Assembly: GCA_015227615.1 (NCBI GenBank)
Contig: JAALGZ010000009.1
Coordinates: 1,364,001-1,428,000, forward strand
Source: Labyrinthula sp. Ha
Taxonomy: Eukaryota > Sar > Bigyra > Labyrinthulida > Labyrinthulaceae
Direction: 5' to 3'
Length of the DNA stretch: 64,000 nt
Shown here: piece by piece, positions 8,868-19,593 of the stretch
How positions within the stretch are numbered: the stretch's first letter is position 1
Layout: each line of letters starts with the position of its first letter
Made by a program: the position numbers and the translations under genes
Notes under the pieces: generated by a model
The model's input: the letters and a program-made list of their open reading frames with translations, nothing else
What the model was told of the DNA's origin: nothing
The model's database searches: none

Positions 8868-10070
8868 TTAATCTTCTAATAATTTCATTTCTTGAAGTTT
8901 TCTACTTAAATAATTTTTTTCTTCTTCTATTTCAGATTTTGTTTTTGCTTTAATATTTGCATATGGTTTAAAACTTCTAAATATATGTTCTTCATCTGTA
9001 AACCTAAAACCTGTTTTTTCTTCTTCTTCTTTTTGTGCTTCTTTGTTTTGTTTCCAAAGTATTCCTTTAACACCTAATCCAACTGCACTACTTACACTAT
9101 ACACACTTTGTTTTCTTTTTCCTTTCTTTCCATATTTTTCAACTGGAAGTTTTCTCAACTCTATAAAATCATCAACAATCTGTTCTTTTTCTCTTGCTGT
9201 AAAACATCTTCTTTCTTCTAACTTTGGAAACCTTGGTTTTAAAATATCTCTACAACTCTCACTTATTACACTTATCTCTTGATCTAACTCATTCTTTAAC
9301 TTTCTAACATGAGAACTAAAAGGTCTTTCTAATAAATTTCTTCTTCTAAAGGAATTGCTATTTCCTTCTATTTTTGGTGAACATACCGAGTATCTTTTTG
9401 CTCGTTGATGTTTAGAAACCAAAGGTGATTTGAACTTGATAGAAGATTGTACATTTTTTAATCTTTGTAGCATACGAATATTTTCATCAATATGCATTTG
9501 AGAGTGCATCTTTTGATGTAATGTTAATCGTCTTTTGGACTTATTTGCTTTTGACTTTAGATAAATATCCATCTTTTCTATATCCTCTTTATTTTCATTT
9601 TGTACAACTCTTGTCTTCTCTGTATTCTTATAAACTTTTAATGGAAGAATAATTTTCTTTCTATTATGTATTTCTTTTAATCGAATAGCTAGTAATTTGT
9701 TTTCCACTTTTACTCTGTGTTGTTCTAACTTTGTTGCTAATCCATTGTACACTTGCAGCTTTCTCTTTAACTTTCGTTTCTTATTCTTATATTTGCTTTT
9801 TCTTTTATGTATGGATTCTAATCTACTTGCTAATAGTTTATTATCTGTTTGAAGTCTATGTTTTTCAAGTTCAGAGGAAATAATATTCACTTTCTTACTT
9901 GTTTTCTTTCTCTTTTGTTCTATTGCTTGAGATCTATACATTTCAACTGCTTCTGGTGAGGCTGATCGAGGTGATACAGGGGCTCTTCTTCTACTGAATT
10001 TTCTTGATGCCCTTGGAGGATTTATTTCATACTTTTCTAAACATTCTATGATTGAGTTTATCTTTTCCAT
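8868..10070 (-). CDS. CFAP97-domain-like protein with three helical repeats
   Basis: 400 codons, basic, no membrane segment. Three similar helices occur at about residues 67-94 (ELEKHRLQTDNKLLASRLES), 113-140 (KLEQHRVKVENKLLAIRLKE) and 185-212 (HQKMHSQMHIDENIRMLQRL, then KNVQSS). The pattern basic/His, then EN or DN, then LL..RL..I is that of the CFAP97 (KIAA1430/hemingway) domain, a cilia and flagella family. The third copy fits best. The rest is low-complexity: an Arg/Ser/Pro-rich N-terminus with SPRSASPE, and a Glu/Lys coiled-coil C-terminus (KSEIEEEKNYLSRKLQEM). Its location 32 bases upstream of CFAP20 on the same strand supports a flagellar role. CFAP97 proteins usually have one such domain, so the triplication is unusual. 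The family call rests on motif recognition. Confidence 0.6.
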   Translation of the reverse strand: MEKINSIIECLEKYEINPPRASRKFSRRRAPVSPRSASPEAVEMYRSQAIEQKRKKTSKKVNIISSELEKHRLQTDNKLLASRLESIHKRKSKYKNKKRKLKRKLQVYNGLATKLEQHRVKVENKLLAIRLKEIHNRKKIILPLKVYKNTEKTRVVQNENKEDIEKMDIYLKSKANKSKRRLTLHQKMHSQMHIDENIRMLQRLKNVQSSIKFKSPLVSKHQRAKRYSVCSPKIEGNSNSFRRRNLLERPFSSHVRKLKNELDQEISVISESCRDILKPRFPKLEERRCFTAREKEQIVDDFIELRKLPVEKYGKKGKRKQSVYSVSSAVGLGVKGILWKQNKEAQKEEEEKTGFRFTDEEHIFRSFKPYANIKAKTKSEIEEEKNYLSRKLQEMKLLED

Positions 10071-12277
10071 ATTATTTTCTTTTTTCTCTCAAACGGTTAC
10101 ATTTTGCATAAGGAATAGATACTATTAGTCTACGTGGCAAAACTGAAATAGAAAAAAAAATAATCATAATGTAAACATTTTGGGCAATCAGTTTTTTCCA
10201 AGTTTCGTTTTATAAGAATGAGATATTTCTTATTTAGGTTCATTCCCTATATTATAGTAATAGTAATATAATATTAAGTTTAAAGAATTAGAATGGCTAT
10301 ATTAGATTACCGTAGAGCAGAGAACACTTTGACCAACAGAAAAGGTCAACCTAAAATAGCACAGATTTGATTTTGGATGTACGCTTATTATACTAATTAT
10401 CTATTTACATTGCTCAAGCACATTATGTTTTATACCATTCCACCCATAATTTACACATCTATCGTAGCTGTACTACTACCTAATTATATTTCTTTCTGAG
10501 TTGCTAATTATATCGCGTTAAAAAAAGGAGTAATCTACTATCTCAAAGAAGCTTACAAGCTATATTGATTAAAGAGCAAAAGATTTTTATCAAACTAACA
10601 TTTTATAAAAGGTGTTAAAGTTTATATTTTTACAGTTCTAGCCTAGTTTTATCCCCCATTCCTCAAAACTATTGTGTTAGGGTAGTTTACTTACACTATT
10701 TAACTCAAAGTTAGTTTCATTTGAAACTTTTCTATTTTTGGTGTCACTATATTCTTATTGTATACTGGTATTAGAGAAAATAACTACTCGCAAAGAAGTT
10801 GTGAATGGGACTAACTTTAGTATCATTTACCTTTAGGGGTGTTTTTACCAATAGAATTTTGGGTGCACCAAAGCAGGATAAATTTGGATTGAACTTATGA
10901 AATGAAAAGAAATATGAGGAATTAAAAAAAAAAGAATAGTACCCCTGAGGAAAAAATATTAAGTAGAAGTGGAAGAGTTCACTAAGCCGAGCAGTAGTAC
11001 TGTTGATGAGAGTAGGCTGGAACCACGCAATGGTCTTGTGAGTTCATTTTATGGGAAATCACGTAAGATTAAAGTTGAAAATATATCAGAAGAGAGGTTT
11101 AAACTATTTAAAGAAACAATTACTTATGATGAAAGTTGTGAAGAACTGACCAAGTGGTGCAGGTAAAAATATGCTTTCCAGGTTTAGCTTTCAGAATGAG
11201 TGAAGTTATATCGGGCCAATCTAGCAGCAAATCTTCTAAAAATTTATTCATTCACGGTGCTGAACATTTCTAGCAAAAAAATGTTGCTTAAAATTCTTGT
11301 AAAGAAGGTGAATCTGAGATATCGACAAAATTTTTTAAAAGTTTAAGCAATGAATAAGTTGGTTAAGGTTTCGCAAAATGGGTTATTCTTGTTAATGATA
11401 AAGTTTCTCTAAGGCAAGCCTTTTTTAATTAAATGATAAATAATATATTTTAAATTAGATCATTTTTATAAAACTGTTGGCAAATTGATGCTTAATCTAA
11501 GCTTAACACTTTGGTTTGCTCTTCATTTCATATTCTTCTGTACATGTAAGGTTTCAAACAATTAAAACTTAAATGAAAAAAAAAACAGAAGTGTTTCTTT
11601 TTTCTAACTCTATAAGTTTTTCCCTGTTTGGGCTTTTCTAGGTGTGTAATTTACAATACTGTCTGTTTGGGTCTTGACATTGCATAATTAAGGAATATTC
11701 TAAAATGAGAATTCTCCACGTTAAGATCCTTTCTCGAATTTTTTGCCCATTCTCCACAAAATTTTTAAATATCATTGCTCCTTTATTGTTTTTCAGGATT
11801 TTACAAAAACAAAACCATTTCTTGATTCTCAATTCCAATCAGTATTAAACGACATCTATCCTAATGGTAATGTACCATTATGCTTAATGTCTAAAACTAT
11901 GAAAAGTTACTATAAACAAAAAACAAGAAAAAATATTACAAGTATAACCAGTTATAAAATACAGCTAACAGAGCCAAAAAAGGAAGGATTATGCTAGTTG
12001 CATTATCTAGTTAATATCTAAGAAATTATAGTAATCAAATTGTTAAAAGTTGTTTCCAAAGATACAATCCTTTGTGAAAGGTTTAGAAAAAAAGACTACA
12101 ACCACAAGATATATAAATAGTGATCAAGAAACTTTTTCATCTTGATAGCACTGAAAGATTGATATTACCAACTTAGAATAGCATAACTAGTGGAATTATT
12201 CTAGAACACTTAAAAAAACAAGTAACCCTTAAAATCAGTCCAAATATTTTCATCTGATTAAATATCCGTCGTACTCT
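10071..12277. other. Intergenic, no secure gene
   Basis: Two small plus-strand ORFs (10969-11166 and 11743-11997) are present. A consensus-like donor (CAG/GTAAAA at 11160-11166) ends the first and a pyrimidine-rich acceptor (TTTTTCAG ending at 11796) opens the second, but joining them gives an early stop, so I do not call a gene. The rest is AT-rich with no visible motif. Confidence 0.4.
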
Positions 12278-14150
12278 TTAAACGCGAGATTTCTTTTGCT
12301 TTTCTGGGTGAAAGATTTCTTCAACCTCTTTTTCACACTTAGTTTCTTTCCCAGCCTGTTGCTGTATAAAACTTACAAGAAAACTATCTCTTTCTGTTCC
12401 AATAAATCTAAAACCAAGTTCTTTTTCCTTAATCAGAAGTATATCAAGTATTTCATCTGGGCCAAAAATTATTCTAGAAAATAATTTATACAAAAATAAA
12501 TCTTGAAACTTTTCTCTTGTAATTGGATTATCTATTTTCCACACTAAATCAGGAGTCAAAGATATTTTTAGTTTTGAATCTTGTAATTCAGGAAGTAATT
12601 CTGGAACAATAAAAGCATTTCTTTCTCTTGGATCTGCAAATAAAACAAAACTATGTAAATCTAAGCATAAAACATACTCTCTTTCTTTTTTTATATTCTT
12701 TTAATGAAAAATCAAATGAGTCCTTTCTTATTATTCCAAAATCAATACATTTTCTATAGTTTGAAAATAATTTTTTTATTTGTTCTAAAAACAAGTTAGT
12801 GAAAACTTTCATCACGAATAAAACTTCCTAAAACCTGAGCTAAAAAAAAAGTGCAAAAAATATAAAATTTTTACTTTCAGATAAATTAATATCTTTGAAA
12901 CAAGAAATACTTCCTTCATTAGAATAGATTTTTAACATTTCTTCCATTTCTTCCATTTTTTCTTCAGAAACATTACATTTTTTCGCTTTTAGTTTACAGT
13001 CTTTAATAGTCATATAACATGATTATTCTCGACAATTATCCAAAAATAATACATAAACATATTTGAACCGCATACGTGTATCTAATAAGTTATTTAACTT
13101 TGAGCCATATTTATCTATGCTCTTTAACTTGTCTTTTGTTGCATCCTTGCGACTCTTATCGGAATCAACGGCGTTTTCAACAGGAAAGAAATCAGTTTCA
13201 TCATCTTCAACAATAGTTAACTTCCCAGAAAACTTAGATAGAAGGATTTAAAAAAAGAATTTACACTGTTAAGGGTTTTATTCTTCTTTAAAAAAATATT
13301 TAAAAAAGTTTGAATAAATAAAACAGGTACTTTTGGAGTGTTTCTTAAAATACTTTCACACCAAAATTTTAGTCTAAATAAATTTTTTTCTTTTAAGTTT
13401 GTCATATTAAAAACAATTAAATAAGTTGCTTTTTTATTGATAAAGATATGATAAACTTGAGAAAAAACTTCTTGTCCCCCAAAATCATACATACGTAAAA
13501 AATATCTTCTGATGTAAAATCTGAAAAGATAAGTGTTGTTGTATATTGTTCAACAAAATTTTTCTCTCTTATACTTTTTGTAATCAACTCATCTTCAAAA
13601 TCTAAGTTATATATTTTATTTTTTTTGAACCTCTTCTTCAAATGAATAATCAATACTCAACATATTTTTCACTTTTGCACACTCATATCATATTTTGTAA
13701 GTGGTTTAAATTCATTCACATAGTCTTTAACTTGAAATATTTCATAATCTTCCAAAACTAAAGTAGATGAAGTTTCTTTTTGAAAAGTTTTTCCAGTTCT
13801 TAAATCACCTAAAAATAAAACAAAACTAAATAAAATACCCATAAGAATAACTGGAACTTCATTTAACAATTTATCTTCTTCATATTCACTTTGTAAAGCA
13901 GAATAAGCAATTTTTTTAACTTTTACTCTTTTCTTTAGATTTAATAAACCTCTTAAAAAATCAAGAACATGAACAGAAGGATGTGAATCAACTATTTCTT
14001 GAAATTCAACAATATCTTCTGAAACCACCTCGAACCTTGTATGACAACCATCTTTTAAAATCTTTATTGCTTTATTAGTTTTCAAGTAGTTTTTAATACT
14101 TGAAATAATAACTTTATCCTGAACATGTTCCTGAACACTAAAAACTCAAT
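12278..14150 (-). pseudogene. Roc-COR (Roco) GTPase remnant, copy 1
   Basis: Roco proteins couple a Ras-like Roc GTPase to a COR dimerisation domain. Reading the minus strand from about 14150: the P-loop is GDLRTGKT (about 13805-13830), the switch II sequence is MYDFGGQEVF (about 13470-13495), and the core continues NMTNLKEKNLFRLKFWCES and KVPVLFI (the position of the TKxD/THxD loop). The COR part near 12550-12650 reads FADPRERN, then VPELLPEL, then LTPDLVWKID. No leucine-rich repeats or kinase domain are seen. The reading frame changes several times, mostly at A/T runs: an A run near 13670, an A8 run near 13622 and a T6 run near 13500. One-base changes at each would restore the Roc order. 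It is therefore a pseudogene or a gene damaged by homopolymer errors in the assembly. Confidence 0.75.
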
Positions 14151-14216
14151 ATTTTAATAAGAAATACCCTATTTTTAAAATATTTTTATTAAAAGATAAG
14201 TTTTTAAACATATTTG

Positions 14217-14236
14217 ATATATATATATATATATAT
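14217..14236. repeat. TA dinucleotide microsatellite
   Basis: About ten TA repeats lie within the 5' flank of Roc-COR copy 1. The partner copy does not have the run. Confidence 0.85.
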
Positions 14237-14630
14237 GTTTCACTGAATCTGTTTCTAAATAGTCTAAATAATAACATAAAATATTTTTACATTATATATT
14301 TTGTGTTGATTAAGTTCAATAAACTGCAAAAAGAACTCACTTACGAAATATAACAAAACCCAAAACTAAACTAAACATATGAACAAAATATACAACAATT
14401 TATTCAGATTCGATTTTTTAAGTTGTTGAATATTTTGAAAGTTTTCTTCGCTGAATGTGCAAGACTCAAAACTAAAGTCAAAAAATCAAAACAAAATGAT
14501 GAAGTTCTTTCACAGCTGGAAAGCAAAGAATAAATCTTGTAAATATAGATTTAAGAGCACCAAGGGGGCAATATTCAAATCTAACATAAAGATAAAACAA
14601 GAATAGAATACGATATAAAGACACTTCTTC

Positions 14631-15329
14631 ATTTATTGCGTTTTGCGTCTTCTTGTCAATCCTTTTAAGACGTCCGCGGAAAAAAATAGATCAAGTATCA
14701 ACCAACTAAGTAACACTTCTAGTTAGCCTTAAAACCCTGGATTTCTGTTGTAAATATCAATAAACTTTATAAAAAAAAACTTCAAACTTTAAAAACTTCT
14801 TTTTTTCAATTCTTACTAACTGCTAGTTTTTGTAACTATTTCAAAACATGAGGTGATATCTCAGATTTTGATCTACTTCCAATACCGAGTTATATCATTC
14901 CTCGAACTAATATATACTATTTATACCAGAATTCCTACTAAAACTGTTACACTTCAATCGTGATTAACTATATTCCATTCCAAATCCATATCAACTAATA
15001 TCACCTAATGTAAATTCACAGCCTAAAAACATCAGTAAAATACACACCCTTATATAGCATCACTGGCGAAAATATCACCAAGTACGAAGCTATAAAGACA
15101 ATAAATTATCTCACAAATTGCTTCATCCCACTCATATCTTTCACAAAACACTTCAAGGAAAACCAACGACCACTTGTTACTATCATATCTTTATCATGAG
15201 CTCATACTATAACACAGGTTCCTATATATATCAACATCCAATAGAATTTTTCTCATTTCACCTCACTCATATAACAAAACAGAATGCTGAAACAAAACAA
15301 CCATAACATATTGAAATTAAAATATTTTA
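14631..15329. other. Unresolved stretch, possible 3' end of gypsy fossil
   Basis: No gene is seen. The MT-A70 relic and the gypsy fossil (minus strand) end at about 15330, so their 3' LTR should lie here, but I could not match this stretch to a 5' LTR near 23.6-24.8 kb by eye. Confidence 0.3.
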
Positions 15330-15359
15330 TCCTTCTGAAGCTTTGTTCGAGTATTTTTT

Positions 15360-15905
15360 TTTCAGCCATATACCACACAGATCTGCAGTTTTATCTTCTT
15401 CCGAATATCTGTAACATATTTTTACTGGGTACCAACTGTTCAAGGAATTTATACGCTTCATCGGGATTCCTGCTTTATTCAGAAAGTATGTATAATATTA
15501 CATCATCGAAAGCCTGTTTACAAGGTATGGTCTTTTCTTTAACTCCAAGTAGTAATAGCTTCTTACTATGCCAAAGTAGGTTGCCCTGAAGGTCCGCAAT
15601 TTGCTCTACTGTGAGGTTTCACCTCAACTATCAGTCACACCAACTTAGATCTCCATCCCCGTATACACTGCAGATTCAATTCAATTTTTTGTTTAGTTAA
15701 CCTAAGAGTAAAAAAATCCCTGACTTGTTAATTCTCCTACTTTCAATCCTAACACTTCCGTATTAGACAAGACATCATAACCCATCGAGAATCCTCGAAA
15801 TGACAATAGGGATGCTCCATCGCTCCATCGCGGATCTAGTAGGACCATACCATACTTTTATATTTCATCAAGATCCAAACTACGGAAATCTTCCACCTTG
15901 CAAAA
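15360..15905 (-). pseudogene. MT-A70 adenine methyltransferase relic in gypsy fossil
   Basis: Decayed minus-strand relic of an MT-A70 (METTL3/IME4-type) S-adenosylmethionine-dependent adenine-N6 methyltransferase. Recognisable blocks in family order: DFRSLDLDEI then KYGMVLLDPRW (the DPPW catalytic motif at 15825-15836, here DPRW), GYDVLSNTEVLGLKV (near 15750), a GF block, HSKKLLLLGVK (near 15560; family HxKExxLVGVKG), PDEAYKFLEQLVPS (near 15440; family KPxExYxxIExLxP) and IFGRR (near 15405; family ELFGR). Five colinear motif matches make the family call secure although the sequence is broken. It lies downstream of the integrase chromodomain of the gypsy fossil, in the same orientation, which mirrors the intact ORF at 40208-41491 in another gypsy element. 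Confidence 0.85.
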
Positions 15906-17169
15906 ACTCTCCTGTGATTGGATCCAGATGCAAAAAGGTTGATTTTTATTTCCTGCACAACCAGAAACGTGATAAATACAATATGCAGTAACTCCCGCCA
16001 TATCTCTTCAAAGATTGCCATTTGTTCTCTGATACGAATTCTCAAAGACTTGGACTATTTTCCTGACTTAAAACTGCTTATGGAGCTCTTTCTTAAGTAG
16101 TCTCCTCTTATGATTGAATACATCTGACTCACTGAATTCCACCGTATACATCTCCGACGGCCCCGATTTCTTTTGAATCAAGTCTAATGACATCCATCCA
16201 AACTCTTCTAACTCAGAATTACTCAAAATACTCCTACTCAAATCCCGTTTCAATGCAAGGAATATCTAATCACTCAACTGGATCTGCCTATCTCCCAGTT
16301 GCAGCACTAATTTGCAACTAACCTTTCCAACTATAGCCATCTTTTTCGACCACATCTTTATAATACAGGCGATGTCATTCCTCCACAGATCACTCTAATT
16401 TCTCCTTCTGCTTTAAGCTAATATATTTTTAAACAGCCCCAAATCCAACAGGACTGGTGTCATTTTTTCACCAAGCATTAACCTTATCTCCTACTCAGTT
16501 TCCTTAGATTCAATTGTTCCATCATTAATCAACAACACTTTTCCCACTAGCCTCCATTCCTCCATGAATCTAATGTATCTCCGAATATCCCCCAAACTGA
16601 GCCTTGGATTAGTAATCTAATCTAAGCTCAGTAATGGTACCTTTCTCCAACTGAACCTTACTCCTTTTCTCTTAAACTTATCCTTTGCCTTTCTCCTTAT
16701 CTCCTTCATTTCCTCTAATGGTATCTGAGGTCCTTGGTTTATGATCATCCCTCTGCTATGAAACACCCCTTTCCTCCCATCATTTCGTTTTTTCAACACC
16801 TCAAGCCCAACTTTCAATTCAGAAAACTCAAGGTTTCACTGGGATCCTGTTTTCAACTACATCCTGTTCACCATCAGGGAATTGTTTTCCCGCGGCAAAT
16901 ATCCTCTTTTTATCAACTCCTTCCAATTTCCAATCCCCACTATTTTGCAGCCTGTTTTAAACACCTTATCCTCTATCTCCATCCAGTATTTTTAACTTTT
17001 CAACCCTGTGGTCGCCTCTTCACGCATGCTCCAAATTTCCTCAGGATACTTAACGATCACCCATATGCCTTTATTTCAACTATCTCCATCATTCCTATCC
17101 CATTTTTTCATCAACCCTACCTCCTCCCTAATACCCCTCAATCTAGCTAATTTTAACTCCCTGGTCACT

Positions 17170-17640
17170 TCCACCACAGCATTCCACTTATCCTAATCTC
17201 TTTTATTCTCACGAATAAACCTCTCTGGAATAAGGAGAACATCCTCATGCATCCTACGGAAATCCTGGTAGTTCGCCTTCTACCTTGGAAATCCTTTCCG
17301 CCAGGTGAGAACCTGCCATCTTTCACGGGTTCTCCGGAGATCCAGGAGCTTGTGTACAGAGTAGAGATCTTGATTATAATAGAAGGACCGTGTAACCTCA
17401 CTGGTCTTCTTGAAGTATTGGTACTTTCCCTTGTATAACATCAACCTCTGGGCATCGGTCGTATCTTTCTTTCCTGTTAGAGATTGTACTCTGTAGGTGT
17501 GAGCTCTGAGTACCTTATGAACCAAGTAAAGTCCCACCCAACGTAAGGAAAGTTTATCGGTCAATCTCGAGGTTCCAACCCTTGATACCAGGGCATGGTC
17601 CCCCGAACGAAAATTACTACTCAAAAACCTGAGCTTTTAA
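17170..17640 (-). other. Integrase C-terminus and chromodomain of gypsy fossil
   Basis: Part of the 15.3-23.6 kb element. SGDHALVSRVGTS and LRWVGLYLVHKVLRAHTYRV match the SH3-like GPY/F region that ends Ty3/gypsy integrases. SVHKLLDLRRTRERWQVLTW followed by RKGF matches a chromodomain, thought to guide insertion into chromatin. Confidence 0.8.
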
Positions 17641-18078
17641 TTCACATATCTACGATTACTTCCTCTTTTTTCCATAATCAGTGTCATCATTTCATTTTTC
17701 ATAGCTTCCAACTTACCCATCATTTTTATCACCAGCTCACAAAATTTTCCCGGGTCTCGGTATTCTTTTAATTTACCTCCCACGGAAATATGCAACAAAT
17801 TATTCTCCCTCTTATCCTTAGCTATTTCTCTGAGAGAGTTCCTTCCGGCAAAACTGCTCTATGCCCACTGGGTGACTATCCGAATTGATTCCCATTGTTC
17901 TTCACAACATCTATGACTCAAGGTGGGAGAATAGTTCACCCCTTTTTTGCAACATGAACAAACTACATAGTTGCCTTAGAACTCACAATACATATTAATT
18001 AATCAATTCTGAAGCCACTTTGCTCTAGGGTGAGTGCACTACAGAAAACCTATATTCTCCCGGGTACAGTTCTTCAAA

Positions 18079-19593
18079 GGATATTATTTTCTTTACACGC
18101 GTGTAATCTACACGCGGCAATCTGCTGGCTCAATTTCGAAATGACCAATTATGCCATAATAAATTCAGAAAGCACAATCCAACAATCAAGAAATAAAGAC
18201 GAAAAAACGATCAAAGGATCGCAACCTCCAAGAGAGGTTTAAAAAGCTGTGAGAGGCATGCAGTGCCTCTTATTCGTTGTGAAAAAGTTTTGTTCTTTTA
18301 TTATTTTTAAGGTTTGAATAGAAAAAAAACGAAAACAATACGAAGCTAAAGGAAAAATAATATGAAAAAGAAGATTTAAAAAAGAAGATTTTTTAAAAAG
18401 GTGTATATTCATTCAAACCAAAATATTCTCCATCAAAATATCGATGCAAGATGAGTCAAACAAAAATATTCTCAACCAAAATATCGATGCATATCCATTC
18501 AAAAAAAATATTCTCAACCAAAATATCTATGCAAATTCATTCAGAAAAAATATGAAAAAAAACGAAAGACAAAAAAAAAGTTTAACAAAGAATATAAAAA
18601 AAAAGAAAAGGGATGAAAGTTTTAGAAAAAACTGCCCCTAGATTAAAATATCAACCCACTTCAGTTTTAACTTTTAGTTTTAACAAAAATCTAAATATTC
18701 TGAATTTCAGTTTTCAAAACCATTTATCTTAAGCTTCTAATTATGTCAGTTCACAAATCTATTTAAAAACGTTCAGATTTATTCTCAATTTCCTGTATTA
18801 AACCCATGAAAGAAGATTTAAACCAATTCTCATCTTCATCGAGGGCAGAGTGGTGAGGGGAGGCTGAGGAATGGGGCCATTTTTAATGACGCGGTATGCA
18901 TGAAAGGCTCCCCGCTACGCAAGGGTAATGTAATATCACATTTTAATATTTTTTAACTTTTAATATTTATTTTTATTTTCTAGTACACTTCATTTTGCTC
19001 CCAGCCTTTTCTTATATTTCGTCAAAGTTAAAAAAATGGAACTATATTTAATAAAACTTAATCCATGACTTTATATTTACAAGAAAATAGAAACAAAAGA
19101 ACAATTGCTATAATAGCGCTACAATAGTTTTAGTTATGTTTAAAATACTAAAGTTTAAAATTATAATTTCTGAAGTAAAAATACTGATGTCCTTTTGAAA
19201 CACTTGAACCAACCCTTTGTAATCGTTGAAAGCTGCAAAAACATCTCATTTTCTGTAGCAACTTAAAAATGTAATTAAATTTCTAGCTCTATTGTTTTTG
19301 GAGAGTTTTCTAAAAATTTTTTTCAAGTTAGTTCTCAATACTGTTCTCAATTTTTTGTGTTTTTTTTCTTTTGTTTTGTTTTTGCTGATTTTAGCTTAAA
19401 CGGCCCACTCTTCCCCTCTGCCACCTTCAAATTTTCGCATATGATTTTTGATTATATGGGCAAATTTGAAATCCTGATATCACAAATGTCATTAATATCT
19501 TAATTTCAACATTAGAATAAGTGACCATTCTCACTAAAATTCAACCAATCACATGCCGAGTGTAAATTACACGCGTGTAAAAAAGTGGATTCC
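18079..19593. mobile_element. Inverted-repeat element, copy A (1.5 kb, non-coding)
   Basis: The ends are inverted copies of one sequence. The right end, read inward on the minus strand, is GGAATCCACTTTTTTACACG, then CGTGTAA, then TGATTGGTTGAATTTTAGTG. The left end is GGATATTATTTTCTTTACAC followed by GCGTGTAATCTACACGCGGC. A short palindrome, ACACGCGTGT, lies in both. The body matches, in reverse orientation, 55626-57020: shared marks are GACCTCCAAGAGAGGTTTAA-like and CAATCCAACAATCAA strings. There is no ORF of note and no clean target duplication. Probably a non-autonomous DNA transposon, inserted into the integrase of the older gypsy fossil. Confidence 0.7.

Larger units (their letters stand above)
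12278..14630. repeat. Segmental duplication, copy 1 (partner 25904-28245)
   Basis: The whole Roc-COR segment and about 500 bases beyond its 5' end recur in the same orientation at 25904-28245. Shared non-coding marks include AAACTGCAAAAAGAACTCAC (near 14320 and 27935) and AGAATACGATATA (near 14605 and 28215). Identity is high through the Roc part and lower at the COR end. Confidence 0.85.

Noticed and set aside
10969-11997. Two-exon gene with donor CAG/GTAAAA and acceptor TTTTTCAG
   Set aside because: Joining at those sites gives an early stop, the intron would be about 630 bases against 28 in CFAP20, and no family is recognised.
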